A DNA stretch of 45,319 bases from Bacteroidota bacterium (GTDB lineage Bacteria; Bacteroidota; Bacteroidia; Cytophagales; Cyclobacteriaceae). The notes under the pieces were generated by a model, which was not told the origin of the DNA, made no database searches, and saw only the letters and a list, made by a program, of their open reading frames with translations. Position 1 is the first letter of the stretch. Each line of letters opens with the position of its first letter. Shown in pieces: positions 17,384 through 25,730 of this stretch. The stretch spans positions 1 to 45,319 of the forward strand of contig JAEZGH010000047.1 in the NCBI GenBank assembly GCA_023417065.1. Reading direction: 5' to 3'. A program made the position numbers and the translations under genes.

Positions 17384-19614
17384 AGACCACAAACATTAAA
17401 TATCACCTTCGAAAGTTGATGCAGCAATTGCTCGTGCTGCGTATTGGAGAGATCGTTTGCTGGTCTGTCAGTGTCGCTGCATTTGCGTATGCTATACTCC
17501 ACCTTACCAGGATGAGTTCAGCGGTTCAAATTGTAGTTGTCATTGTCATTTTTACGGCTGCATTTGTAGTACAATGGTTTTCGCGCAATCTTCATAAACT
17601 GAACTTCGCTGCAATCGCGCGCTACCTGGACGCCACCTACCCGAGCCTCGAAAACAGCACGGACCTGCTACTTGTAGAGCCCACCACATTGCATGGCCTG
17701 CAAAGGTTTCAATACGAAAAAATAAACGGATCCCTTGATTCCTTATATAGATCAATCCGCTTCCCTAACAAGGTAGGCCTTGCATTGACGTTTTGTCTCG
17801 TTTCACTGGCAGTTTGCGTACTGGTGGTTCATTTGCAGGCTCCTGTTTCACCTGCACCCGCGTCGGCCTCTTCCGGCGAGGTGGCCGCTGCATCCGTTTC
17901 CCTTCCGGCAGGCATAGAATCTGTTGAAGTTGCAGTCGATCCTCCACGATATACTAATATACCTGGAAGAGTCGTCAATGAACCTAATCTATCGATTCCC
18001 GAGGGCAGTACCGTTACATGGAGGATTGGATTTACACGTAACGTTAAAGATGCAGGAATCGTATCCCCCAACGCTGACACTATGCGCCTTCGTCCGGGCA
18101 TTAAGATGAGTGCCTCAAAGGCCTTGTCGGCGTCTTCATACTATCGGATTTTCTGGGTAACGGATCAAGATTCTCTGATCACTTCCGACTATTACGCAAT
18201 TGAAGTGATCCCGGATCGACCACCAAAAATAGAGACTGTTGATTTGAAGCAATTCAATGAAATCGAATTTGGTGGCACGCCAAAGATTCCGGTATCGGCG
18301 ATACTTCAGGATGATTATGGACTCACTGAAAGCTACCTCGTGGCAACAGTCGCAAAGGGAAGCGGAGAATCGGTCAAGTTTCGGGAAGAGAAGTTACGCT
18401 TTGATACGCCGGATAACATCAAGGGAAAAACGATCAGAGCATCCCGAACGCTCAATCTTACCCAGCTTGGTCTCGATCCAGGGGATGAACTTTATTTTTA
18501 CGTCATCGCCTTTGACAACCGCGTCCCCGAAAGAAACTACGCCCGTACGGAAACATACTTTGTTACGATAAAAGATACGGCTCGGATAGAAGGAGCCTTC
18601 GACGGCAGCCTCGGGGTGGATCTTATGCCCGAGTACTTCAGAAGCCAGCGCCAGATTATTATCGATTCCGAAAAACTGATTAAAGAAAAGTCGTCCATCT
18701 CAAAAAAGGAATTTGCTTCGCGCAGCAATGAACTGGCACATGACCAAAAAATCCTGCGTTTGCGATACGGACAGTTCCTTGGTGAAGAATTCGAAACTGG
18801 AATTGTACACGAAGATACGGAACATGAACATGACGATCATGACCAGGACGACGATGACGATGTTGCCAAAAAATTCGGTCATGTTCACGACAGCGAGAAC
18901 GAGCACAATCTGGTTCCCGACAAGCATCATCATGCGGATGACGAGAACGAAACAAAGGATCCGCTCGATGCTTTCGTTCACCGCCATGACGATCCTGAGG
19001 AAGCCACCTTCTTCACGCAATCCATTCGTGCAAAGCTAAAAGCCACTTTAACCATCATGTGGGATGCAGAGTTACATTTGCGGCTCTCAGACCCGGCGAA
19101 ATCTCTTCCTTATCAATATCAGGCGTTGAAGCTGCTGAAAGAAATAAGCAACGATTCCCGCATATACGTACACCGAACAGGATTCGATGCGCCACCATTA
19201 AAGGAGGAGAAACGACTGACCGGGGAGCTCGATGAAGTCCGAAGTTCCACAGACAAATATTCTTCCACTAAGAAGGACGAATTCAGCATTCTTTCTGACG
19301 CACTGACATTCATAGAAAAGAAAATCAATTCGGAACAGATTCGTCTTTCCAGCGGCGAACGTGAATTCTTGAAGCAAGCCGGAGAAAAAATCGCCGCGGT
19401 TGCCCTCTCTTCGCCGGGTCAGCATCTCGAAACGCTTTCCATACTTCAACGAATTACGAATACGACGGAAGAGCACGTTTCGAAATCTGATTTGAAAAAG
19501 GTAATCGAATCGATAGCGGGGATCCTTCCGAATAAACCAGAACAAGTTGTTTCCCGCAAGTCAGCATTGCACGCGACTGATTCAGTGTTCCTCCAAAACC
19601 TGGGCAGGAGATGA
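17380..19614 (+). CDS. Large membrane protein, DUF4175-like, with His/Asp-rich insert
   Basis: This 744-residue protein has three predicted N-terminal membrane helices (about 25-45, 49-67 and 131-150). A beta-rich periplasmic region follows, and then a coiled-coil-like C-terminal part. The arrangement and position after MoxR, DUF58 and BatA resemble DUF4175 proteins, but the match is by overall layout and I am not certain. Residues about 476-540 (18805-19000) form a very acidic, histidine-rich insert with 12 His and many Asp, including EHEHDDHDQDDDDD and KHHH. Such a stretch could bind divalent metals. The start overlaps the previous stop by 4 nt (ATGA). Confidence 0.75.
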   Translation: MKTTNIKYHLRKLMQQLLVLRIGEIVCWSVSVAAFAYAILHLTRMSSAVQIVVVIVIFTAAFVVQWFSRNLHKLNFAAIARYLDATYPSLENSTDLLLVEPTTLHGLQRFQYEKINGSLDSLYRSIRFPNKVGLALTFCLVSLAVCVLVVHLQAPVSPAPASASSGEVAAASVSLPAGIESVEVAVDPPRYTNIPGRVVNEPNLSIPEGSTVTWRIGFTRNVKDAGIVSPNADTMRLRPGIKMSASKALSASSYYRIFWVTDQDSLITSDYYAIEVIPDRPPKIETVDLKQFNEIEFGGTPKIPVSAILQDDYGLTESYLVATVAKGSGESVKFREEKLRFDTPDNIKGKTIRASRTLNLTQLGLDPGDELYFYVIAFDNRVPERNYARTETYFVTIKDTARIEGAFDGSLGVDLMPEYFRSQRQIIIDSEKLIKEKSSISKKEFASRSNELAHDQKILRLRYGQFLGEEFETGIVHEDTEHEHDDHDQDDDDDVAKKFGHVHDSENEHNLVPDKHHHADDENETKDPLDAFVHRHDDPEEATFFTQSIRAKLKATLTIMWDAELHLRLSDPAKSLPYQYQALKLLKEISNDSRIYVHRTGFDAPPLKEEKRLTGELDEVRSSTDKYSSTKKDEFSILSDALTFIEKKINSEQIRLSSGEREFLKQAGEKIAAVALSSPGQHLETLSILQRITNTTEEHVSKSDLKKVIESIAGILPNKPEQVVSRKSALHATDSVFLQNLGRR

Positions 19615-21356
19615 TCGACTCGTTAACATTCAATCCCGTCGTTTCTATAACAGTATCGTGGCTGCTTGTCGCGATCGCTGTCGGCATGTTGGTGTGGAAG
19701 GAGTTATGGGCACGCAAACCCGAAGCGCTGAAAATTGCAGCAGTACTTCTGGCAACGTTTGGCCTGATGGGCATACTTCTTCGTCCTGCGCTGCGGTCGA
19801 TAAAGAGTTCAGTGTCCGTGCTCGTAACCCAAAACTATAACGCTGCAATTGTGGACAGTCTGATCCAGGAGCATCGTGGAGCAAAAATATATACTGCGCC
19901 AGGAGTCAGAATAACGCGATCGAAAGATGTCACGCCCTTATCATCGTGGCACGAGTTACGTGACGTTGAAGCAATTGACGTGATCACAGGAGAAGGGCTG
20001 CCGCCCCACGCGATGGACCTTCTCGAAGGTCAAACTTTCGTATTCATTCCGGCGTCGCATGGGTCCGGTTTCCTCACCCTGGAGGTCGCTCCCACGATAA
20101 AATCAAACCGTCTGAACGCATTAACAGGTGTATACGCTGCCGCCAAACCCACCCTGTTGCGGATTGATGGCACCGGTGGAAGAGCGGACTCCCTCAACGT
20201 TGAAGATGGTGTTCAATCAGTCGCATTTCAATTCAAGCCAAAAACGTCCGGCCCGCTGACATTAACGCTCACTGAGCGAGCAGGCCAGGATACGAAAGCC
20301 TATAGACTCGGGATTAACGTTCAGGAGCCATTAAGACTTTCTATACTAATGCTTCAGGACTACCCTACTTTTGAACATAGTTACCTGAAAAATTTCCTCT
20401 CCCGCGATCATGCAATCACCATTCGTTATCGTCTTTCAAGGAACGTCTTCCGCTATGAGTATATAAATAGCAATAGCGCACTACAAAAAGCCATCACGCG
20501 TGAAATGCTGAAAAATTTTGACGTCGTGGTAACAACACCTGATGTCCTGAAAACACTTTCGAAATCAGAGTTGACGGCGCTCGAATCCGGCGTTCGTGAT
20601 GGAATGGGTATTCTGGTGACGGGTAAGGGTAACGAACCCTTCCCGTTTGGTCCGGAACTGCAAGTGGAAAAGTTGACGACTGATACTGTGCAGATCAGGG
20701 GCCCATCGGGACTGAAAACTATTGTTCACACAACAAGATTTGCGCTTGCCTCAAAACAGCCATTGAACAAGGTGCTTGCACAACGTGAAAAGGTATTGGC
20801 CGGATATTACAATCATGACTTCGGCCGCGTGGGGTATACGGTGTTAAGAGAATCGTATCCGCTCCTGTTACGCGGTGACTCACTGGCGTACGCTAACCTC
20901 TGGGCACCCATAATAGAATCGGTTTCAAGAAGGGCACACGCGTCATACGAAATCCGCATTTTGTCTTCCATGCCCTATCTCAGGGACGAGCCTTTGCACC
21001 TGGAAATACTTACATCTTCCGGTCCACCGACAATCTTTTATGACTCCGTTCGGATTCCCGTCATTGAGGATTACCGGTTCGCGAATCGGTGGAAGGCAAC
21101 AATATGGCCTTCGGGCGAAGGATGGAACGAGATCCGCTCAGCAGATGATTCGATTCTGCTCCCGTTTTTTGTGAATGCACAAGAAGAATGGCCAGGACTG
21201 CAAAAAAAGCGGAACGTTGAAGGTACAGCCAGAATCGCTGCGTCAGAAATCAGTAAACACAAGGTTACCCAGGCGCAGCCGTTAAATCCGCTGCTCTTTT
21301 ATGGAGCATTTCTACTGGGAATGTCGATGCTATGGCTACTGCCGAAAATGAGATAG
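19611..21356 (+). CDS. Membrane protein of unknown function, last gene of the MoxR run
   Basis: This 581-residue protein begins with two hydrophobic helices (about 10-27 and 38-57) and ends with one (LLFYGAFLLGMSMLWLLPKM). About 480 periplasmic residues lie between them. The order resembles other membrane proteins found at the end of MoxR-DUF58-Bat operons, which often have a glutamine-amidotransferase-like domain. The segment around 275-320 (EMLKNFDVVVTTPDVLKTLSK) would fit such a fold, but I see no catalytic triad. It overlaps the upstream gene by 4 nt and ends 2 nt from the convergent lpxB. Confidence 0.7.
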   Translation: MIDSLTFNPVVSITVSWLLVAIAVGMLVWKELWARKPEALKIAAVLLATFGLMGILLRPALRSIKSSVSVLVTQNYNAAIVDSLIQEHRGAKIYTAPGVRITRSKDVTPLSSWHELRDVEAIDVITGEGLPPHAMDLLEGQTFVFIPASHGSGFLTLEVAPTIKSNRLNALTGVYAAAKPTLLRIDGTGGRADSLNVEDGVQSVAFQFKPKTSGPLTLTLTERAGQDTKAYRLGINVQEPLRLSILMLQDYPTFEHSYLKNFLSRDHAITIRYRLSRNVFRYEYINSNSALQKAITREMLKNFDVVVTTPDVLKTLSKSELTALESGVRDGMGILVTGKGNEPFPFGPELQVEKLTTDTVQIRGPSGLKTIVHTTRFALASKQPLNKVLAQREKVLAGYYNHDFGRVGYTVLRESYPLLLRGDSLAYANLWAPIIESVSRRAHASYEIRILSSMPYLRDEPLHLEILTSSGPPTIFYDSVRIPVIEDYRFANRWKATIWPSGEGWNEIRSADDSILLPFFVNAQEEWPGLQKKRNVEGTARIAASEISKHKVTQAQPLNPLLFYGAFLLGMSMLWLLPKMR

Positions 21357-21358
21357 CG

Positions 21359-22465
21359 TCACGGTTTCAAATACGCCACCATTTTCCGCGCGGCATTTTC
21401 AGATGCCGATCCAATATCCAGAAGTCTGTAGATTTCATCATACTCCTGAAGCATCTTGTCTCTTTTGCTACCTGACAAAAGCCCCGTGAGTTCATGGACA
21501 AGATTTTCCGTTGTTAGGTCGTGCTGGATTAATTCCCGTACAACCGGCTTGTCGGCGATAAGGTTTACAAGGGAAATGTATGGGACACGGATCAGGCTCT
21601 TGGCTATGAGGTAGCTCAACGCACTGGTATGATATACGACCACCTGAGGAACCTTAAGCAACGCCGTTTCCAGCGTAGCTGTGCCCGATGTTACAACGGC
21701 AGCGTTACTGTATGATAACAGGTTATACGTGTCCTCGCGGACAAAGATAACGTTAGGAGCGTGTAATGGCGTATACGTGCTTTCGTCAAGATTACTTACT
21801 GTAGCTACGGCAAACCGCACACCCGGGAAGGATTTCACGACATCTGCCATTGCCGTTGCTACCTTTTCAACTTCCTGTTTGCGGCTTCCAGGCAATAAGG
21901 CGACCAGTGGCGCATCCGTTGGAATGCTATGGCGCTGCAGAAAACCGTCGTCCCGCTGATGACTTTTAATCGCATCGAGTACAGGGTTGCCAACGTAATC
22001 AACATCCCAGTCAAACTTTCTGTAGAAAGTTTTTTCGAACGGAAGGATGACGAACATTCTATCGACGGTAGCCTTCAGCTTCAGCGCGCGCTTCTGGTTC
22101 CATGCCCACACCTTGGGTGAGATGTAGTAGAAAACCTTGATAGAACGCTCATGCGCCCAGGCTGCGATACGTTTGTTGAAGCCGCCAAAGTCAACGAGTA
22201 CGATTACATCAGGCTGAAATGCAACGATTTCCTGTTTGCACAGATTCAGATACCGGGAGATTTTCCGAAGACTGGTGATCACTTCCCAAAACCCCATAAC
22301 TGCGATATCGCGATAGTGCACGGCTAAATCTACCCCTGCACTTTGCATATACTCACCACCGAACCCACGCATTGTTGCGTCGGGATCAAACCTCTTTAGC
22401 GCCCGTGCAAGGTTGCCGGCGTGAAGGTCTCCGGACCGTTCACCGGCGATGATGAAATACTTCAT
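21359..22465 (-). CDS. lpxB: Lipid-A-disaccharide synthase
   Basis: LpxB joins UDP-2,3-diacylglucosamine and lipid X to form the lipid A disaccharide at the inner membrane. The 368-residue protein starts MKYFIIAGERSGDLHAGNL, the family signature. It keeps the GSRKQEV motif (near 195) and the TSGTATLETALLKVPQVVVY sugar-nucleotide region (about 262-281). It lies 27 nt downstream of queD and is probably co-transcribed with it. Its 3' end meets the end of the MoxR run with only 2 nt between. Confidence 0.95.
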   Translation of the reverse strand: MKYFIIAGERSGDLHAGNLARALKRFDPDATMRGFGGEYMQSAGVDLAVHYRDIAVMGFWEVITSLRKISRYLNLCKQEIVAFQPDVIVLVDFGGFNKRIAAWAHERSIKVFYYISPKVWAWNQKRALKLKATVDRMFVILPFEKTFYRKFDWDVDYVGNPVLDAIKSHQRDDGFLQRHSIPTDAPLVALLPGSRKQEVEKVATAMADVVKSFPGVRFAVATVSNLDESTYTPLHAPNVIFVREDTYNLLSYSNAAVVTSGTATLETALLKVPQVVVYHTSALSYLIAKSLIRVPYISLVNLIADKPVVRELIQHDLTTENLVHELTGLLSGSKRDKMLQEYDEIYRLLDIGSASENAARKMVAYLKP

Positions 22466-22492
22466 TGCAGGGGCTTGTTACGGGTTTGGTAT

Positions 22493-22915
22493 TCAGGATT
22501 CGCCATAATACTCGACGTAATTGCGCGGCGTTTCGTACAACCGCAGGCTATGCAGTTTCCCAAAGCGGGTTATGCCTCCTATACGGGCATCCAGGATACG
22601 CCAGATCTCCACAATCAGATTTTCGCAGCTGCACAGTTTCCCCGCCATGAAGTCTACGTCGGTGTTGAGGTTTTTGTGGTCTAGTTTTTCGATAACCTCT
22701 TCGCGGATCAAAGTACTCAGCTTTTTGAGATCGACGACGAAACCAGTCTCCGGGTCAGGAGTTCCTTTTACAGTAACGATGAGTTCGAAGTTATGGCCGT
22801 GCCAGTTCTCGTTGGCGCAGGGTCCAAACACTTCGGCATTCTTCTCCTTCGTCCAGGCCGGGTTATACAGCTTGTGGGCAGCATTGAAGTGTTCTTTCCG
22901 GGAAATGTAAAGCAT
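22493..22915 (-). CDS. queD: 6-carboxytetrahydropterin synthase (QueD / PTPS family)
   Basis: The 140-residue protein converts dihydroneopterin triphosphate to 6-carboxytetrahydropterin in queuosine synthesis, or acts as a PTPS homologue. The zinc ligands are His14 (FNAAHKL) and His39/His41 (NWHGHN), and the catalytic Cys33 sits in GPCANENW. The late motif LRLYETPRNYVEY is typical. I chose ATG at 22915. An upstream TTG at 22933 would add six residues, but it overlaps a good -7 promoter box, and MLYISRKEHFNAAH is the usual start. No other queuosine genes are in the window. Confidence 0.9.
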   Translation of the reverse strand: MLYISRKEHFNAAHKLYNPAWTKEKNAEVFGPCANENWHGHNFELIVTVKGTPDPETGFVVDLKKLSTLIREEVIEKLDHKNLNTDVDFMAGKLCSCENLIVEIWRILDARIGGITRFGKLHSLRLYETPRNYVEYYGES

Positions 22916-22930
22916 ACTGAATGAAAGGGG

Positions 22931-22958
22931 CAAATATACGCACAGAAATTCAGTTCAA
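22931..22958 (-). promoter_or_regulatory. Promoter of queD-lpxB
   Basis: The minus strand has TATATTTG (22938-22931), matching TAnnTTTG, with a TTG-containing -33 element about 17 nt upstream (22958-22956). The predicted start lies about 10 nt before the queD ATG. Confidence 0.6.
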
Positions 22959-22986
22959 CAGGGACTTTTAGCCAAGCCGGCGGTCG

Positions 22987-24642
22987 CTAGTGTGACACGA
23001 AAAACCGGCTTTTTGACACTTTAACAGTGCCATCCGCCACCTGGGCTATTTCGATAACAAATGCGCCCGTAGCATTACTTGTCGTAAACGCTATTGACGG
23101 GCTATCCTTGAGCTGCCCGGAATACCAATACAGCACGGGCCGAAGATCGGGAAACTGCTGGGGCACTATAACCTGCTGGTCAACAGGAACAGCATGAGAG
23201 AGGCCTTTGCTGACTCCGGAAACTGAGAATGTATAGGCCGGATTCTCTTCGTATTCACGACCGGATTTTGTTTCAACTATCACAATTCCGTTCTTACCAA
23301 GATCGCCGAAACGGGCCAGTTTTTGGTTCGTTCGTATGACCAGTATCCGTTCGACGAGTACAGGATCCAGCCCCATAAAATATTTCGTATTCCGGGTCAT
23401 AACGCCATCTATTACATACACCGGTTCGTGTTCCGCGTACTGGGCGTCGTCTTTCAGAAAAACGCGCAGCCCGACTTGGGTTCCTGTCTTTCTCACGCGC
23501 ACCATCGGCACGACGTTGGAAAACATTTCCTCCATTGACGAAAACGGTGCGAATTTTTCCAGTTTTACCACTACATCAGCATCAAATGATAGGCGTTCCA
23601 AGTCTGCAAGTTTTCCACTAGCACGATTCAGAAAGAATTGATACGATCCTTCAATTGATCGTCTGGTCTTGGTGAAGGAATGCAAGGGGTCCGCAGCCTG
23701 CACATTCCCGGACTGTAATAAGAGCCCTTCAATCCGCGGATTGCTCAACTTAACTTCATACCCGTCAAGAGGTTCGCCTTTGAAGGTGATTGTATAAAAA
23801 ATCTTCTGTGAATCAAACGCCTTGAATAAGGGGAAGCTGAACCTTCCGTCTTTTGTGGAATAGACTGGATAAACAAGGTCTTCTTGTGCCAGGAAGAACG
23901 TGATCCTGGTAGAATCCGGGGCAACCTGTTTTGTTCGGGGATTGACGATCATGCCGGAAAAAAATGCAGGGAATTTCGGCATTTCAAGTTTCCCTGCTGA
24001 ATCACTGAGAAACACGTTCTCCGACGCCTTCAGCACATGTATGACAGATCGGTCCGGGTAAAACAAATCTTCCCTATAAACGCTGATCATATACGTACTT
24101 TGATCAGCGTCATCATAAGGTTGGTTGAAAATACGGCTAACAACAGGTTGCCGTATTTTGAACGTATCTTGTTCAATTGGAATACCTTCAGAACGTTTCT
24201 CAAAATCAGCTCGCGTATCCTTAGTGACATTCCAGTAGTTTTGACCAGACACTACAAAATTCGTCGTATACGGAATCATTGGTGCCTGAGCAAATCCATA
24301 TTCAAAGTAGGCACCAAGCGTATAAACGCCTGGTCCTATCGATGGAGGTAAACTAAGCTTATCCGCTCCATAGCCATCCGACAACCACATTCGCATCCCT
24401 ACTACTTCCTCGCCTTCATCGTTCCAAAGGCCGACCCGAACAATGTGCTTACCTGAAATCAACTTCCCTTTCTGAAATACATGTACGGCGAAATGTGCCG
24501 TGTCGCCAGAGGTATAATTGGGCTGATCAAAAAAAAGAACAACTTCAATGTCCCCGTTGGCAGCAGACTCTAGTTCCGATGCCAGTCCGATCAAATGATA
24601 TAGACTTAATATAAGGAGCCAGATGGAAGTCAATACATTCAT
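22987..24642 (-). CDS. Exported protein with MG2-like and plug-like domains
   Basis: This 551-residue protein has an N-terminal signal peptide (MNVLTSIWLLILSLYHLIGL). An MG2-like segment of the alpha-2-macroglobulin type follows (VVLFFDQPNYTSGDTAHFAV, about 34-53). Around 400-460 it carries a piece resembling a TonB receptor plug (VYVIDGVMTRNTKYF... then LGKNGIVIVETKSG), without a beta-barrel behind it. It therefore may present a plug-like face to a partner rather than be a receptor. The start overlaps the DUF4249 stop (TAATG), so it is the third gene of one operon. The function is unknown; the domain calls rest on motif resemblance. Confidence 0.75.
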   Translation of the reverse strand: MNVLTSIWLLILSLYHLIGLASELESAANGDIEVVLFFDQPNYTSGDTAHFAVHVFQKGKLISGKHIVRVGLWNDEGEEVVGMRMWLSDGYGADKLSLPPSIGPGVYTLGAYFEYGFAQAPMIPYTTNFVVSGQNYWNVTKDTRADFEKRSEGIPIEQDTFKIRQPVVSRIFNQPYDDADQSTYMISVYREDLFYPDRSVIHVLKASENVFLSDSAGKLEMPKFPAFFSGMIVNPRTKQVAPDSTRITFFLAQEDLVYPVYSTKDGRFSFPLFKAFDSQKIFYTITFKGEPLDGYEVKLSNPRIEGLLLQSGNVQAADPLHSFTKTRRSIEGSYQFFLNRASGKLADLERLSFDADVVVKLEKFAPFSSMEEMFSNVVPMVRVRKTGTQVGLRVFLKDDAQYAEHEPVYVIDGVMTRNTKYFMGLDPVLVERILVIRTNQKLARFGDLGKNGIVIVETKSGREYEENPAYTFSVSGVSKGLSHAVPVDQQVIVPQQFPDLRPVLYWYSGQLKDSPSIAFTTSNATGAFVIEIAQVADGTVKVSKSRFFVSH

Positions 24643-25730
24643 TACCAGAAAGCGGGTTCTTCAGTTGTCGGGTTTTTAAAATAGTCAAGGCAGCTAAAAG
24701 GAACTATATCAGGGGGAGCGATATCAAATGGAAACTCATCCCTGCCAACGAAGGTTGAATAGCTCGTTACTCCCGACACACCAAAATAGCCAAGCACCTC
24801 TTCATCCGGGTTGATGACGGAACGGACATTGCCTTTGATCTTAATCGCATTAGGTTGAAAAATATCGCTTGCACCTTTTTGTTGTTTTTCGACCAACGAC
24901 CAAAAGTCATACACCTCCTGTGACAGACTGAGTTGCTGAACCTCAATCCAAAACTTCTCGAAGAAGTGCATTGGAGTTACTGATACCGATCCGAGAAGCT
25001 GATTCCTGAACACTGACTCTGAAACAAAAGTATTTTTTGAGACAAAAGCGCCCTCACTGTAATCGTATGACCAACAGAAACAGCAAGTACACTCTCCGAA
25101 TTCAACGAGCTGACCACCTGCGAAACGGTATCCGCTGCAGGGTTCTGGCGTGGGGATATCACCACCTGGCGTCGGAGTAACCTTAAGTTCCGGGTTTGCC
25201 TTTGCTTTATAGACTGCCGTCCATCGCCAGCGAAATAAATTCTCTGCCCCCGGAGTTCCTCTTCCGTCGACAATTACCGACAATGCAAGATCTTCTGCGT
25301 TGGAGTTACCGGGATCAAAATAAATTCGTTCGATAGATCCGGCGGGCTTAAGCTCCTGAAGTTCGGATGCATATTCATCCTGGTCAGTCGTGCGAATATT
25401 TATCCGATAACTTTTACCGACCTGACCACGAAACACCTCTGGATTAGTTGCATATACCCCAGGCGTTGCTTCCGCCAGATAATATTCGTTGCCGTCGCCG
25501 TCGACTACTGATACTATAGCATTCTTAACCGGTTCAAAGGCTGCCAGGCGGTCTGTCTTCAGTCGATGCGAATAAAAAAGACGAACGTAATTTGGTTCCG
25601 GCAAATCCGTGATCAATCCATCCACCACGAGCACACGTCGCGTGTCACCAATCTCGTCAACCTTCAACGGATCAATACACGCTGACGCAACCAGTACCAA
25701 TAGATATGTTATTCGTCTCAGCATCATCAA
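24642..25730 (-). CDS. DUF4249 lipoprotein
   Basis: The 362-residue protein starts with a lipoprotein signal ending LVASAC (Cys18). The following region (VDEIGDTRRVLVVDGLITDLPEPNYVRLFYSH) is typical of DUF4249, a Bacteroidota family of unknown function. Members usually sit next to TonB-dependent receptors with an STN domain, as here. Its start overlaps the receptor stop by 4 nt and its stop overlaps the MG2/plug-like gene, so the three are translationally coupled. It probably sits on the outer membrane and may act as a receptor-associated surface lipoprotein. Confidence 0.87.
   Translation of the reverse strand: MMMLRRITYLLVLVASACIDPLKVDEIGDTRRVLVVDGLITDLPEPNYVRLFYSHRLKTDRLAAFEPVKNAIVSVVDGDGNEYYLAEATPGVYATNPEVFRGQVGKSYRINIRTTDQDEYASELQELKPAGSIERIYFDPGNSNAEDLALSVIVDGRGTPGAENLFRWRWTAVYKAKANPELKVTPTPGGDIPTPEPCSGYRFAGGQLVEFGECTCCFCWSYDYSEGAFVSKNTFVSESVFRNQLLGSVSVTPMHFFEKFWIEVQQLSLSQEVYDFWSLVEKQQKGASDIFQPNAIKIKGNVRSVINPDEEVLGYFGVSGVTSYSTFVGRDEFPFDIAPPDIVPFSCLDYFKNPTTEEPAFW

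Noticed and set aside
18680..19020. Long minus-strand frames opposite the His/Asp-rich segment
   Set aside because: Low-complexity codons (GAC/GAT/CAT) lack stop codons on the other strand, so these frames are shadows.
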